Part shown: positions 12,201-24,057 of the stretch, piece after piece
Position numbering within the stretch: position 1 is the first letter of the stretch
Layout of the letters: each line of letters starts with the position of its first letter
NCBI GenBank assembly: GCA_019009955.1
Contig: CM032232.1
Span: 72,442,001-72,506,000, forward strand
Origin: Riptortus pedestris
Lineage: Eukaryota; Arthropoda; Insecta; Hemiptera; Alydidae
Direction: 5' to 3'
DNA: 64,000 nucleotides
The notes under the pieces: generated by a model
Databases searched by the model: none
The model's input: the letters and a program-made list of their open reading frames with translations, nothing else
What the model was told of the DNA's origin: nothing
Position numbers and translations under genes: made by a program

Positions 12201-12770
12201 CTGACTAAAACATATACCTCTCCGATTGACCTTAGTGCCATTGGCGAGTTGTTATTTCAGATAAAAAATTAATCCAAAGTTTATTTTTGGGCAGACCCTC
12301 TTAACCATGCGTGGGCGAGGAGGCCTAAGTTTAACGGTGGCTCTAATGTTCTATATTCTAAACCCATTAATGGTAATTGAAAAACTTTTCAAATTACTCA
12401 TATAGTAATGGGCTCCTTGACACTTGTGCGCCCCTGTTCCTTCACCAGACTTAATAGTACACCAACAACCAGCCATTTCTTCAGAGCTATAAAACATATT
12501 CATTAAATGTGGTCATAATCCCCAAGATCTAAACATTTCATCAGGCAGGACCTATGTACTAGAGTATAACTTAAATAACGCCATTTACTACTTCTCCTTT
12601 TTTTATGAGTTTTATGTAAACAAGAATATACGAGATATTTATCGGTAAAATATTTATTTACTACCTTATGGCAATGTCAATTACTATATTCTTATTAACA
12701 TGATCATGAACCATAGCTCTCAATATAAAATGAAAGACTCAGAAGGATCAGCTGAAAATGGAGAAAAGAG
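12201..12770. other. Unassigned DNA
   Basis: No recognised gene or repeat between the Penelope-like relic and the diverged SINE. Confidence 0.35.
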
Positions 12771-12930
12771 GCTCTGGCTAACCGACTGAGTTGGGGCGTT
12801 GGCTTTAATTCTTTCAGAAAAATTAGAATCTTGGTTTCGATTCCCTTGGAAATCTATTCAGTAAATCCCAATTCTCGCCCTTACTGGGAAAGTGTAGTAA
12901 CCTGTAAATACCGATTACTCTCTGTTACAT
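12771..12930 (+). mobile_element. Diverged tRNA-SINE, second family
   Basis: GCTCTGGCTAACCGACTGAG resembles an acceptor stem plus A box, followed about 60 bases later by GGTTTCGATTCCC, a B-box consensus. The body (CCTTACTGGG, GTAACCTGTAAATA) is related to the CCTGGCTAG and GTAACCTGTAGATA parts of the main SINE family but diverged. Confidence 0.55.
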
Positions 12931-13401
12931 GATGAGAACTAAGTTCTCAAATAAAAATGAATTACATGGATGGAACTTAGCAACTTTAGATATAATTTTC
13001 AATAATATGCTCAGTTATATACATTATATTGGAATGTCATTAATAATAAGCAGACTACAGCATGTCCATCAGCACACTCACAGGTATCCTTGTGTATTTT
13101 AATGGTTATCAGGTATTGCTATTATATTTTAATTATAGTAAAGTCATGCCTGTTATGGAATACATTAGGTTTTGGCACCTTACACAGTCAGCTAATGTAT
13201 CTTGTCAGTTTGACAGTAAAATGCCAGTTAAAAAAAAATAAAATAAAAAAAAAACCGTTACTTGCCTGATTTTATGACTTATAATATTAGATTAATTTTT
13301 TTAATTAATTTGAGTCGCAAATGGATAATGGGTGTAAATCAATTGCAAAAAGTGTGACGGTCCATAAAGAGTAGGTTTCATGAGGATTCTGTGTTAATAT
13401 A
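12931..13401. other. Unassigned AT-rich DNA
   Basis: No gene or recognised repeat; contains an A-rich run near 13232-13252. Confidence 0.4.
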
Positions 13402-13512
13402 AGAAGATTTCCCTTAAGGTATTGAGGTCGTATTCATGACGCGATTTTCGAAAACCTTCTTCAAATGTCCATCGATCCTACCTAGGAGATGTCGAAAATG
13501 AGGTCCGTTCAA

Positions 13513-13583
<71 letters not shown>

Positions 13584-13950
13584 CACACACATCTATGTAT
13601 TTGTCTATTAACACTTCTTAATGGCTGAAAAAGGACAAGTGGGAGAGGGTGGGGGGATCAGAGGGGGGAAATTCGAAAAATTTCCGTTACTATACCTCGC
13701 ATCGAAAAATTATATAGAACCAATCTTATTATAAATGTAATTCTTAATAAATTTTGTTATGTACGTTTTTACATTATCTTGATTATTAACCGAGATATTT
13801 GCATTTTTTATAAGTGTGTGCGGATACACCGAAAGCTAGTTCGGCCGTTTCCGTAACTGTTCAGCTCTCATGAATTTGGTTTAGAGACTCATTACTACTA
13901 CTGTTACCAGTATTTAGATTTCTCTATTGTAAAACTTCTATGATTATGTC
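13402..13950 (-). mobile_element. HINE-1 copy, 5'-truncated
   Basis: Hairpin end remnant GATTTCCCTTAAGG at 13405-13418 followed by the family block ATTGAGGTCGTATTCATGAC, a (TA)n core at about 13515-13577, then the poly-G block and internal region to about 13950. The AAGTCCGTCACGC terminus is absent. Confidence 0.75.
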
Positions 13951-14347
13951 TTTGTTAGTATGATTCTTTGTATGTGAAATAATGGCTTTCTAAAGTTTCC
14001 TCATTCTATAATGCCATCTTCTCTGATGATGTTATTAGATCATTTGACTATCTCTATTGGTTCTTATACGATTATTTCTGGCATCGATTAACTTCTGCCA
14101 GCACCTTGACTTCATCAAATTTGATGTGATGATTGAATGTTCTTCAATTGCTGAGTCTATACAAAAGAACATGTGCTGAAGGTACCTGGAAGAGGATGCT
14201 CTCCCCGGACGAGCATGTTACGTACCACTGAATAGGAAATCTTCAGGTCTAGGAAACGTCTGTCAGAAACACGGTGATTAACAAAATACTTCGATTGCAT
14301 TATTGACAAGGGCCGTGGAAGTCTACAATTTACAAGATCACTTAAGA
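13951..14347. other. Unassigned DNA
   Basis: No supported feature between the HINE-1 copy and the SINE. Confidence 0.4.
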
Positions 14348-14570
14348 TCTCAGGTTAGCCATGTGAGTTAAAGCGTTGCACTTAATTTCACATGATAAAT
14401 CTAGAGTGGATTCCGATTCCCACCTGGGCAGTAGGAATTTATTTAGTGACGAGCTCGTTAAATAAAATCATTAGTCCCACTCTGGTTAGAGAAGGATGTT
14501 ATCCTGTAGATAACCCTTCCCATTTAGCCAAAGTAGCAAAAAGTGGACCTTCATAAATAATTATAATAAG
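14348..14570 (+). mobile_element. tRNA-derived SINE
   Basis: Head CTCAGGTTAGCCATGTGAG, weak B-box region (TTCCGATTCCCACCTGGGC), body CCACTCTGGTTAGAGAAGG and CCTGTAGATAACCC, tail ATAATTATAATAAG. More diverged than the copies at 20049 and 60085. Confidence 0.8.
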
Positions 14571-15688
14571 GACAGTTCTTCGCATGTCCGTCCACCTCTG
14601 CATGATTATTCGTTTGGGCTTTCTTCTTAGTTTAGGTGCAGGTAAATAAAATTAAAAAATAAGTCGACGAGTATATTTAAAAATAAAGTGTTTAAAAGGG
14701 AACAACTGTAGAATTAGTCTTCCTTCATTCAAGTAGTGTAATAGCAAATCAGTCAGCTGCTAAGCGTGGTATAGATCTGTTAGTAAGTTTACACTCGTAT
14801 CCAACCGAAGGGTTATAAAGGATGCAAGTAGCTTTTATGTTTTGGGAACAAATTATATAAATAATGTTTTAAAATTTTAATGTTTCTTTGCAAGCATCAG
14901 CATCAAAAAACAATTATGAAAGAAATATTTGTCCTCAATGTTTTGATCTTTATACATTTATAATGATGTGTACTGTACTCCCTGAACACATATAAAACAA
15001 AGTTCAGTATAACATTAAACTAATTAGTAATTATGAAATTTTTTAGACTAACTCGACAGTTTTTCCATGGCAGCTTGAAAACTAGTGATGAAAGGCCATT
15101 GAAATTTTGTAGTATTGTGTAGTTATTTTATGCGAGTTGAAAGAACATTCTTGCAACAAGAACCAGATAGGAATCTGACAATGGAAGTTATTACGTGAAA
15201 CCTAATAAGGGAACAGTGTAACACCTTGGAGCGTAAAGTCTCTCGAAGTTTCAAAGAACAGGCAATTAGTGAACAACTTGTTGGAGTCCTTAAATTCTTG
15301 GAGTCAATTTGTGGCTGTCGCCTTCACCTCCTTTGCAAAGGCCTCTGTATTGACTGTTGCTAAGCTTCCATGTACTATCTTTCCTAATAAAAAACAGAGC
15401 AAGTTAATAAGGCCAAATGAAGTTAATAATAATCAATGTAGAACTTAAAAATCAGAAGAAAACGTTAACAATAAAAATATAACGGATATTAATCTTATAA
15501 CCTATAAACGATTGAGTGATACGCCTACATTCAATTGAGCTGCAAATTCTGATGACGAGGCACGTTGCTATTGTATCTACAGGCCTCCGAGAAAAAAAAG
15601 TATCCGGGTGAAACGAAGAGATTCCACAAGCATATTCGTCATGCACGTTCTGTCTACACTTCATGACGAAAATCATCTTCATATTGTA
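14571..15688. other. Unassigned AT-rich DNA
   Basis: No gene is supported. A 76-codon minus frame at 15452-15682 abuts the next HINE-1 copy; no domain is recognised. Confidence 0.35.
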
Positions 15689-15810
15689 TTTTAGCAGATT
15701 TCCCTTAAGGAAAACTTGCTATTGAGGTAGTACTCATGACGCGATTTTCAAAATTTTTCTTCAAATGTCCATCGATCCTAACAAGGAGATGACGAAAATG
15801 AGGTCCGTTC

Positions 15811-15856
<46 letters not shown>

Positions 15857-16334
15857 CTGTTAGCGCTTTAGCGGTCGTAACTTTTTCTTGATCATTACCA
15901 AACTCCATATTTAAACGTTTTATGTAAAAATAAAGATCAAGTTCGTTAATGGCTGAAATCGGACCAGTGAGAAGGGGATTTAGAGGGGAGGATTTTCGAA
16001 AATTCGAAATATCTCCGTTACTGTACGTCGGATCAAAACTTTGTACAGAACCAATAATATTGCAAATTAAATTATCTATAAATGTTGTCATCTACATGTT
16101 TTCAATATCTTTCATATTAACCGCGAGATATTTGCGTTATTTAGTTTTCGGTCTTCAGTTAACCCCCCACTCTTACTCATGTCCCATCAACAATAACCTG
16201 TTATATTATGAAGCACTTTATTTGAAGCCTAAATAACAAATATTGTTTTCATTGAACTTTTACGTTATGAGATAAATGTAAATACGGAACGCAAGTGGGA
16301 AATCTGCTTAGTGAACGCTGCGTGACGGACTTTT
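15689..16334 (-). mobile_element. HINE-1 copy, near full length
   Basis: Starts TTTTAGCAGATTTCCC at 15689 with a slightly damaged hairpin (CCCTTAAGGAAAAC), has a (TA)n core at 15817-15852, and ends with the complement of AAAAGTCC at about 16334. The terminal GCAGGGGCTGCG block has lost several bases. No coding capacity. Confidence 0.8.
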
Positions 16335-16656
16335 TATTTATTTTCTTAAAGGAATACATCGTCAGTAATACATAATTAATTTAACTTTTTATTTATAAGT
16401 TTATAAATTTTTCACGCCTGTCAGGTCGATACCCGTTTTGAATTTACTGTACAGAATTACATTAAATCTTCTTAATCTTTGGAGTAGTGTCTTAAAAAAA
16501 TAAAATATATATAAAATTTCCCTTTCGTTTATAAATATATCCTATATATGAAAATATTGAACGGATTTCAAAATATTATAATAGTAATGTAAAAATAAAT
16601 GAATATATATATATATGGAGAGATACATATATAAAGAACTGATTTGTGTTTTTTAG
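16335..16656. other. AT-rich intronic or upstream DNA
   Basis: Lies just upstream of the neurensin-like exon. The last bases (GTGTTTTTTAG) form its splice acceptor. No other feature. Confidence 0.4.
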
Positions 16657-16768
16657 GAATCTGATTTCGATTATGGAGATGGGGGTAAGAAGGGTTGCAG
16701 CTGGGAGAAGGCTTGCATCTGGTGTGGAGTACCTCTTCTGATAATTGGAGTTGTTGCTGTTCTTATCG
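16657..16768 (+). CDS. Neurensin-like membrane protein, internal exon (TM1)
   Basis: Bounded by acceptor TTTTTTAG and donor GGTAAGG; reading frame phase 0 at entry, phase 1 at exit. It codes an acidic, Tyr-containing stretch (ESDFDYGDGG), a Cys-containing juxtamembrane part (KKGCSWEKACIWCG) and the hydrophobic helix VPLLIIGVVAVLIG. Joined to 25371-25675 it gives a two-helix protein. Neurensins are small two-pass vesicular proteins of animals, associated in vertebrates with neurite growth. The N-terminal exon or exons are not recognised in the window, so the start is unknown. Confidence 0.55.
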
Positions 16769-17607
16769 GTAAGGCTAAAAACTTATTTTTATTTTGTTTA
16801 TTTTTAAGATCGATTGTAAAATATTTATTAATCAAATGAAATGTTATTCCAAGGGTTCAGCAATTATACGATACATTACTAGAAAAAGAAAAAAAAAAAT
16901 CTTAACAAGAGGATGCGATTTGTATAACTCGCTTAGACAAGGATTGATAATGAAAAAATATTTGTTTGTCTTCAATTACTTTCTGCAAATACTGAAATGG
17001 GTTGAAGTTGATTACATCCCGGTAATTGAATTTGTGTGTTCTGTCCAGCAATTCAACGATCGTATGCATAATGAAATAAGACACTGTCGACAGGGAAGTA
17101 CCATATGTGAATTTGTTAAATAACACACTTCTATATTCTTGAAGAAATTATATTTTTTATTTCAAGATTTCTCCGAATGTATTTTAATTTAATGGAGTTT
17201 TGAATAAGAAATAGTAGTGCCAAATGAGCATTATTTGACTCAGTGTTGACTATGATGGTCTAAAAGTGTATAATAAATGAGTTGAAGGTTCTTTTTATAT
17301 GATTAGTAGAATGTTTTAAGATATTCTCACAAATCCGATACCAGTCTAAAGCTAAGTACACAGCAGTAGACCATGTTGCGCGATTTGTCTATAGACCGTC
17401 TAGAGACGGTTTCGAGACACGGTCTATAGACTGTCTAGAGACACTGTTCATTGTCTCTAGTGTCCACACTACGATGTAAATTTCTCAGTCTCATGTTCAC
17501 AGTCCGCCATGGAGGACATTGTTTTGTGTGGAATGAGTTCCTGCTTAACAACAAGTAATAGTAACACATAACACATAACTTAGCAATAATACTAATAATA
17601 ACAAGTA

Positions 17608-17640
17608 CAAAAAAAAAAAAAAAAAAAAAAAAAATATATA
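17608..17640. repeat. Poly(A) run followed by TA
   Basis: About 25 consecutive A residues then TATATACATATA, inside the Harbinger-like element. Confidence 0.9.
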
Positions 17641-17719
17641 CATATACAGTTGGTGGATGATTAATGCATGTTCGGAATTTTACCCGGCTGACGTCTACTG
17701 ATTTTGAAAACTTGCTTCT

Positions 17720-17905
17720 GATGGTTTGAAGTGTATAATAAATGAGTTGAAGGTTCTTTTTATATGATTAGTAGAATGTTTTAAAATATTCTCACAAATC
17801 CGATACCAGTCTAAGTTACCGAATATACGTATTGAACATATCGAATAAACGTCAATAGTTTTATGTGTAACTGTGACTACACTGATTTCAAATATGCAAC
17901 AAAAC
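17720..17905 (+). repeat. Duplicated unit U, intact copy
   Basis: The block starting AAGTGTATAATAAATGAGTT and running through CCGATACCAGTCTAAGTTACC to ACTGTGACTACACTGATT is uninterrupted here. The second copy is split: its left half is at 17263-17349 and its right half at 18521-18610, on either side of the Harbinger-like element. Confidence 0.8.
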
Positions 17906-18679
17906 AATTCTGTAAAGGTATGCATAAAACAATTATTACTAGCATTAAAACTTATAATTTTATTAACTTAATTTGTTATTAAATTAAATGATAAATTTGA
18001 TCTCTACGCAAAACATTTATAGATTTGTGAGTTATTTACAAAATCACGAATGCCATTGCCAATTTCATCACTTTGTGATTCCTCCTGAAGTTGAACATCT
18101 TCAGCTCCCAACAACCTGCAGTTAACGAAGGATTTGAGCATTAGCTGACTTAGGAAAGGTGTGATGATGTAGAAGGTGCAATATGGGGTCTTAATGGACG
18201 GAATTTCTGTAGCAAGCAGACCCATGTATCCAATAAAAATATAAACAGCCGAATGTGACAACGGGCAGCTAGAAACAGCATTATTTTCCCTAGTCCCTAG
18301 CATAGTACACCACACTGAGAAGTTATTTATTTGACTACTTGTTCCAATGAAGTTGCATGAAGTCTCCCATGTATTATTATGTTTAAATAGACCTGCGATT
18401 TTTGGTCTCGCAACAAGCCCGTAGACGGAACTCGGTCTATAGACTGTCTACGTAGCAACCTGAGACACGTAATAAAAATAAAAATCGCGCAACATGTCTA
18501 CTAGTGTGTACTAAAATTTAGTTACCGAATTATAAGTATTGAACATATAAAATAAAGAACTAAAAAGATATCAATTAAAGTGTAACTGTGACTACACTGA
18601 TTGTCAAATATGCAGTCGAATCTTTGCAAAGTAAATATATCGAATTATAATTCCGCTATTATGTATTGCTTTCTTATAG

Positions 18680-18889
18680 TCCCTTATAATTTTTAATGTA
18701 ATTCCTTGTTGGATCCGAGCTGGTTGTGCCTTTGATCTCTCCGCAAATAAGGATTATGAAGAATACTCTTCTGTTGATAGCAGTAAGGAAGGTTTGTTAT
18801 CACAATTTGTGATTACTCGAGCGCAACAAATGAATGAAAATAGTGTTAACGACCTTTTAACATTAGCAAACTATTCATTTCTTACTTAG
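18680..18889 (+). other. Exon-like open frame, unassigned
   Basis: After a reasonable acceptor (TTGCTTTCTTATAG) a 69-codon frame is open to TAG at 18887. It includes acidic and Ser-rich stretches (NKDYEEYSSVDSS, MNENSVNDLL). Its phase (0) does not match the donor at 16768 (phase 1, which would hit a stop after five codons), so it is not a simple alternative exon of the neurensin-like gene. I recognise no family. Confidence 0.2.
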
Positions 18890-20048
18890 CCCTTTCCAAC
18901 GAAGACAAAAAGGACAAACCAAGAAACTCTTATGTACACCCTGCTTATCAATGAACCCTTACTGACAGAATGTGACAACGGGACAATATTCATACAATAT
19001 ATAGTTTGAATGAACTGTTGTCAAAGTGTAGCCCTCACTTCAACACTATGGAAATTTTTAAAAGCATGATATTTGATTAACTGTTCATGCTAACTAGCAA
19101 TTCAATAATACTAACCTATCACCCTACGCTCTTGCTGTGTGTTCTAATATATTTTATTTTATACGTGAAATTTATTTGCAAGGTATTATCTTATTTTTTA
19201 GTTAAATGTTTATTGGTATTTTGTGTTGTTATGATTTTTTTTTTGCATTTTAATGTTGGAAGAACAAATGGCCACTGAAGCTAAGGCTTTATGAATAAAT
19301 AAATATAGTACTTAATTTACTGTTGTTCGCGCAGCACTGTTTAAATTATTTTAAACAAGATGTAATTTAACTATGTGCTGTTTTGTAATCCAACCATCAT
19401 GGGTAAGATATACAATCCAGGGTCAAACATGTAACACATGTATTTCATCAACCAGAGGCATCTGCTCTGAAAAGAAGCCAATATTGTGTTGGCATTCATC
19501 CAATAAACAAGTATTCTGTTTTCCCTGTCACTTACAAGAGTTGGATTGAGTGCTGTTTTCAACAATGTCATAAAAATATAATAATTTTCCACGTAGCTTT
19601 TTGTATGTCTGTTTGATTATTTGACATTTAAGTTCAAACTTTGAAGTTTAACTCCGCTAGTTAATAAATATTAAGAATTATATTTTGATTGTATAGCGAA
19701 GATCAAAATGCGAATGGGGCCCTCATTCTGAAGATCTTTCTAAATAAAAAGTCTAAAAAAAAAAAGCCGAAATAATCTCCGAAGAATATTCTTTTTGTTA
19801 TTCTTAGGTAACCACAAACCTCCGAATTACCAAATTTTAGATGGGCTGGTACAATAATTTGGAATGTAACCTGTCCCTTAAAGAGCAATTTCGAGTTTTA
19901 CCAGGAAATGGACAGACTGCTGTCTGGACCTGGACACATTAAGAGAAAGCTTAATCATTAAGCCTTAATTCAAAATTATATTTATAGCTCAGTTTGTTGT
20001 AGACTAATTGTGATTTCATTACACTGGGGCGCTCCAGACCTTCCCAGT
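18890..20048. other. Unassigned intronic DNA
   Basis: Short open frames on both strands (19087-19278 plus, 19371-19592 minus, 19703-19888 minus) with no recognised domain. No RNA gene is visible. Confidence 0.35.
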
Positions 20049-20270
20049 GCTCAGGTTAGCCATGTGAGTTAAAGCGTTGACCTTTATCTCACATGGTAAA
20101 CCTAGAGTGGCAAGTTCGATTCTCGCCTGGGCAAAGGAAATTATTTAGTGACGAAATTAATTAAATAACGTCCTAAAATCCCACCCTGGCTAGAAAAGGG
20201 CGGTAACCTGTAGATAACCCGTCCCGATTAGCCTAAGTTGCAAAAAGTGGACGTTAATAAATAAATATAA
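20049..20270 (+). mobile_element. tRNA-derived SINE, well preserved
   Basis: Head GCTCAGGTTAGCCATGTGAG with A-box-like TTAGCCATGTG; B box AAGTTCGATTCTCGCC. CCTGGGC pairs with the 5' GCTCAGG as a tRNA acceptor stem would. The body carries CCACCCTGGCTAGAAAAGG, CCTGTAGATAACCCGTCC and GTTGCAAAAAGTGGACG, and the tail is AATAAATAAATATAA. Closely similar to the copy at 60085-60316. Confidence 0.85.
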
Positions 20271-20326
20271 AATTAAGCCTTAATGAGTAATACAAAAGGA
20301 AAACTGTTACGTATTTCTGTATCGCG

Positions 20327-20330
<4 letters not shown>

Positions 20331-20383
<53 letters not shown>

Positions 20384-20390
20384 GTATATA
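20331..20390. repeat. (TA)n microsatellite
   Basis: TA array with TG interruptions at its right side; not inside a recognised element. Confidence 0.9.
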
Positions 20391-21346
20391 TCAAGATGTG
20401 CGCCGCAATTATAAGGTTTTTGATTTACAAATTAAAATTTGGCCTTATAGAAAAATTCAAGAGATGCAAAAAAAAAAATTAAATTATTGAAACGGATACA
20501 ATACTACTATGATCACCTATTTTTTAAAACTTTTTCCAAAAAAAAAAAAGGTTTTGTTTGTTACGGAGTTTAATACCACAATGAAAATTGAATTCTATAA
20601 AACTATTTCCCTTCAGGTCTACAGTAGGTAATTCTGTAGCGTTTCCAAAACTTAAATAGAAATTAAATATAAGGAAAATAGAAGCCTTCAGTAAACAGAG
20701 GGTCCACTCGTTTGAAAGCTAATCGCCAAAAAATTCAATTATAGCGCCCCACGTACAGCATGGAGGACCAGTTATTGCCGGGAACCAGTTGAGGCCAAAT
20801 TCCTTATAAAATTCATTTCATATCTCGGAGGACAGTCCCCTCAAGAAGATATGCAGACTATGGAAAGCTTCTAATATAAACTTGAAATGGCATACTTATT
20901 CTCATATTTACTGTAAAATAGTACGTCTTAATAAAAAGCCCGCCAACTGGTTATGTCTTGATCATTTTAAGAATATTTTCAAATTTATAAAAGACTCAAA
21001 TAATTCGAAGTGATTATATTACTGCAAAATTAATATAAGCTAAATTATAGACTTTGATTAGTTTTCTCTTAGAATTATTTAGTTTTCACAAGATGTAATA
21101 TTGTTTTGGCGTCCTGCCGGACCATTAACCATGACTTCCTCTGCATTAGAAAAATGAAATTTTACACTAGTTTATTGTATTTTAACCAATTAAAAAATGG
21201 TAGCAAAAATTCATATTTCCATCACTTAAAAAATATTAACAAACTAAGAACAGAATTATTATAAACTTTTTATAGTTTAGAATGAGGGGGCATCGCAATT
21301 CAAATTTAATCTATCCTTGTTTAAATTTCCAAAGCAGTTAAGTGCT
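20391..21346. other. Unassigned intronic DNA
   Basis: AT-rich, with A runs near 20468 and 20540. No gene or known repeat. Confidence 0.4.
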
Positions 21347-21680
21347 TTAAAAGTGTGCTCCTCTACAGTTTTCCAATAGCGTATAGAAGTTATCGATGAA
21401 ATGTTGTCTTGCCGACACCCCCCCCTTACTTTTATGTTTCCGTATGAAAGGCAAAAGGAACTTTACAGAGATAGCTTTAAGCAATAAGCTTTCGAGCAAA
21501 GTGCTATTCCAAGCCACATTTTGTGAATTTCCTCAGTTGGCTATAATAATATAAACGATTGACTATTGGATAGAAGCAGAGCTGCAATACCAAGACTATA
21601 GAGTCCTTTGTCGGAGAAAACGAACCACTCTAGCCACAAAATAAATGTCAAATACTACTGAGTAGCGTTTTCTTATATTT
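21347..21680 (+). repeat. Long inverted repeat, arm 1
   Basis: Complementary to 24895-25232 over its whole length at roughly 95% identity by eye, including the poly-C/poly-G tract, AACGATTGACTATTGGATAG and CTTTGTCGGAGAAAACG. No terminal repeats or target duplications are evident at the arm edges. Confidence 0.85.
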
Positions 21681-21989
21681 TATTTATTTGTAGAGCTCCG
21701 CAACTAGGCGATATCGCTCAATATCATTTATTTTCAATTCACTAAATTAAAATGTTAACATAAAGAAAAAATGTTTTCAAAATTCATAAAACATAGTATA
21801 AAATATAGCGAAATAAAATTGAGGAAGCGTTAAATTAAAACTTTGTAAAACTATAAATGTTGTGATAAATCCTGAAATGAGGATGATGGAAGTCTAGGCC
21901 ACAAGTTTAAAAATGTATTATACACTATTATTCACAAAAACACTCACGAGTTAGTAACTTAATTTGAGTTATAAAACGTAAAGGGATAA

Positions 21990-22540
21990 TAAGTGGATTA
22001 GGTGTGGTTTAAAGTTTGTTGTAAATGTCAACTGTCTTCAAGTGATTTAAGAGTGTATTTATATCTGGGCTACCTTCTGTTAATAGTTCGTACAAGTCAT
22101 TCGGTATGTTCAGATGTTCACGTAGTCTGCAGTCAGGAGATGTTTAATGGTCAGTACTGTGTTAAAGTGAGTGCAAGTAGGTCCATCTTTTCGGTTTATG
22201 AGCTATGAATGTGTAAGTAGTGAATGTCTGATTCTAAACCTAGACAATACCATTGATTTCGTCTGGTTAGATTTTCCAGAGATTTTCCTTTGTTGGGAAT
22301 TTCTTGAAGTTTGTTGTCCGTTTGTAGCCAGTCGGTTGTTCAGTCATTGAGTATATGTGTTTTAATTACCCTTTTCAAGTCTTGTGTAATCAGCTGTCGA
22401 TATCCACAGTTCTTTTCCTGGCTGCTAATTTAGTTTGCCTGTCGATGTCAATACTTTGTATTATGTCTGTATGTCCAGCTACATCATAGTTATGTTATAA
22501 TTGTGTACATTGAGAAGATTTGTGTAATAAGGGTAATGTA
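21990..22540 (-). pseudogene. Decayed LINE fragment (I/Jockey-like, RNase H to C-terminal end)
   Basis: On the minus strand, pieces in shifting frames include AGHTDIIQSIDIDRQTKLA (like the end of a LINE RNase H, GHxGIxGNExAD), then TSPDCRLREHLNIPNDLYEL and GSPDINTLLNHLKTVD, which resemble the C-terminal cysteine/histidine and tail region of I-clade-type elements. Stops and frame breaks are frequent. The clade call is tentative. Confidence 0.4.
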
Positions 22541-23129
22541 CCCGTATTGTAAAGATTTACTAAGGAGAGGAAAGAATTAACAGAATTGGTGCACAACAGT
22601 ATTCTTATATTTTATGAATTAGTTTTTGCCTTATTTTCCCTTAACCCTGTTTTCTAGAAACATTTCTTCTTTTTGAAATTGGTTTAAATTAAATCCTATA
22701 CCATTTGTAACTATAATGGAGGCGAGACCAACTTACAGAGCCATTGTTCGGAGTTTCAGCCGTATTGGGCAATATGGCTTTGGATTAGAACTCGGATCGT
22801 TTGGCTGATTGGATAATCGCTCCACCGATTCCGCTCATACAACTCACAAACATATTGGTCCCCTTGCTCTAGGGGCATTTTATTAAATGTAATTTCCCCA
22901 ATGAGTAAATTATAGAAATTAGACCATATATAAATTATAATTTCTTTTGTAGGGATTTGGGATGGCTGGTGAAGATTCATCATCAGTGAAGAATAAGAAG
23001 ATAAACAACCACCTCCACTCACCTCTTTTTTGCAAGTTTGAATTTTTTTGTTTGCAAGCTGATTTTGAGGGTCTCTTCTGTTCTAACATTTGGCTCCCCA
23101 GTGGAATGAACTATATTTTATATCACATC
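22541..23129. other. Unassigned intronic DNA
   Basis: A 57-codon plus frame starts ATGGCTGGTGAAGAT at 22960 after a TTTTGTAG acceptor-like site and ends in the HINE-1 boundary; no family is recognised and its last residues come from the repeat. An 88-codon minus frame at 22756-23022 is also unassigned. Confidence 0.3.
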
Positions 23130-23694
23130 TTTTAGCAGATTTCCCTTAAGGGAAATCAGCTATTGAGTTTGTAATCATGACGGAATTTTGCTTCAAATGT
23201 CCATCGATCCTACCTAGTAGATGACGAAAATGAGGTCTGTTCAAAACTGTATATATATTTGTCTGTTACCGCTCTAGCGGTCGCAATTTTTGTTTGATCG
23301 TTACCAAACTCGATATTTAGTCGTTTTATGTAAAAAGAAAGATCAAGTTCTGAAATCGGACGAGTGGGAGGGGGGGTTCAGAGGGGAGGATTTTCGAAAA
23401 TTCGAAATATCTCCGTTACTATACGTCGGATCGAAAAATTGTATAGAACTAATCTTATTGCAAATTAAATTTACTATAAATATTGTTACATACATTTATT
23501 CTCTATCTTGAATATTAACCGAGATATTTGGATTTTTATTAAATCTGGGTGGCTAACGGACGTGAATGACTTTCCCGCCAAAAGCTAGTTCGGCCGTTTC
23601 CTTGGCTGCTCGGCTCTCGTGAAATTTCTCTATTGAAAACTTCACGTGGGAAATCTGCTTAGTTTACGCAGCCCCTGCGTGACGGACTTTTTTT
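23130..23694 (-). mobile_element. HINE-1 element, subfamily C, complete ends
   Basis: TTTTAGCAGATTTCCCTTAA hairpin start and complement of AAAAGTCCGTCACGC at the end. The (TA)n core is almost absent (only ATATATATT), giving the shortest complete copy in the window. The interior has the CGGCCGTTTCC and GAAAGCTAGTT-type block of subfamily C. Confidence 0.85.
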
Positions 23695-23937
23695 AGAAAA
23701 TTAAACTGAAACTATAATGTATATAAGGTCATCTTTTTCTGATCATTTGAACGAAATCTGAAATGGATATAGAGGAATTAATAGACATTTAAAAGTAATA
23801 TACTTATTATTATTATTAATTAACGTCAACTTTTTTTTTTATCTACAGGTTCCTGAAATATATTTACCCTTAGGTGAATTATACAAATAACGGATAACTG
23901 GATCCCTCGAAATTATATATATGAGTGTGTTCTTTTA
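23695..23937. other. Spacer between two HINE-1 copies
   Basis: About 240 bp of AT-rich sequence with no recognised feature. Confidence 0.5.
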
Positions 23938-24057
23938 TTAGCAGATTTCCCTTAAGGGAAATCAGCTATTGAGGTCGTACTCATGATGCGAGTTTCGAAA
24001 AATTTCTTCAAATGTCCATCGATCCTACCCAGGAGGTGACGAAAATGAGGTCCGTTC

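Larger units (their letters stand above)
17350..18517. mobile_element. TIR DNA transposon, Harbinger-like (non-autonomous)
   Basis: Left end CTAAGTACACAGCAGTAGAC...ATGTTGCGCGATTT; right end, complemented, TTAGTACACACTAGTAGAC.ATGTTGCGCGATTT: about 30 bp of imperfect terminal inverted repeat. Subterminal palindromic blocks (GGTCTATAGAC, GTCTAGAGAC) recur on both sides. The flanks are TAA at 17347-17349 and TTA at 18518-18520, compatible with the 3-bp TWA duplication of PIF/Harbinger elements. No intact transposase is seen; a short frame starting MEDIVLCGMSS at 17510 may be a remnant. An intact copy of the empty target lies inside (see findings). Confidence 0.5.

Noticed and set aside
20049..20140. 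A functional tRNA gene
   Set aside because: Box A and B are present, but the anticodon and D arms do not fold into a standard cloverleaf, and the head is followed by a repeated SINE body and tail.
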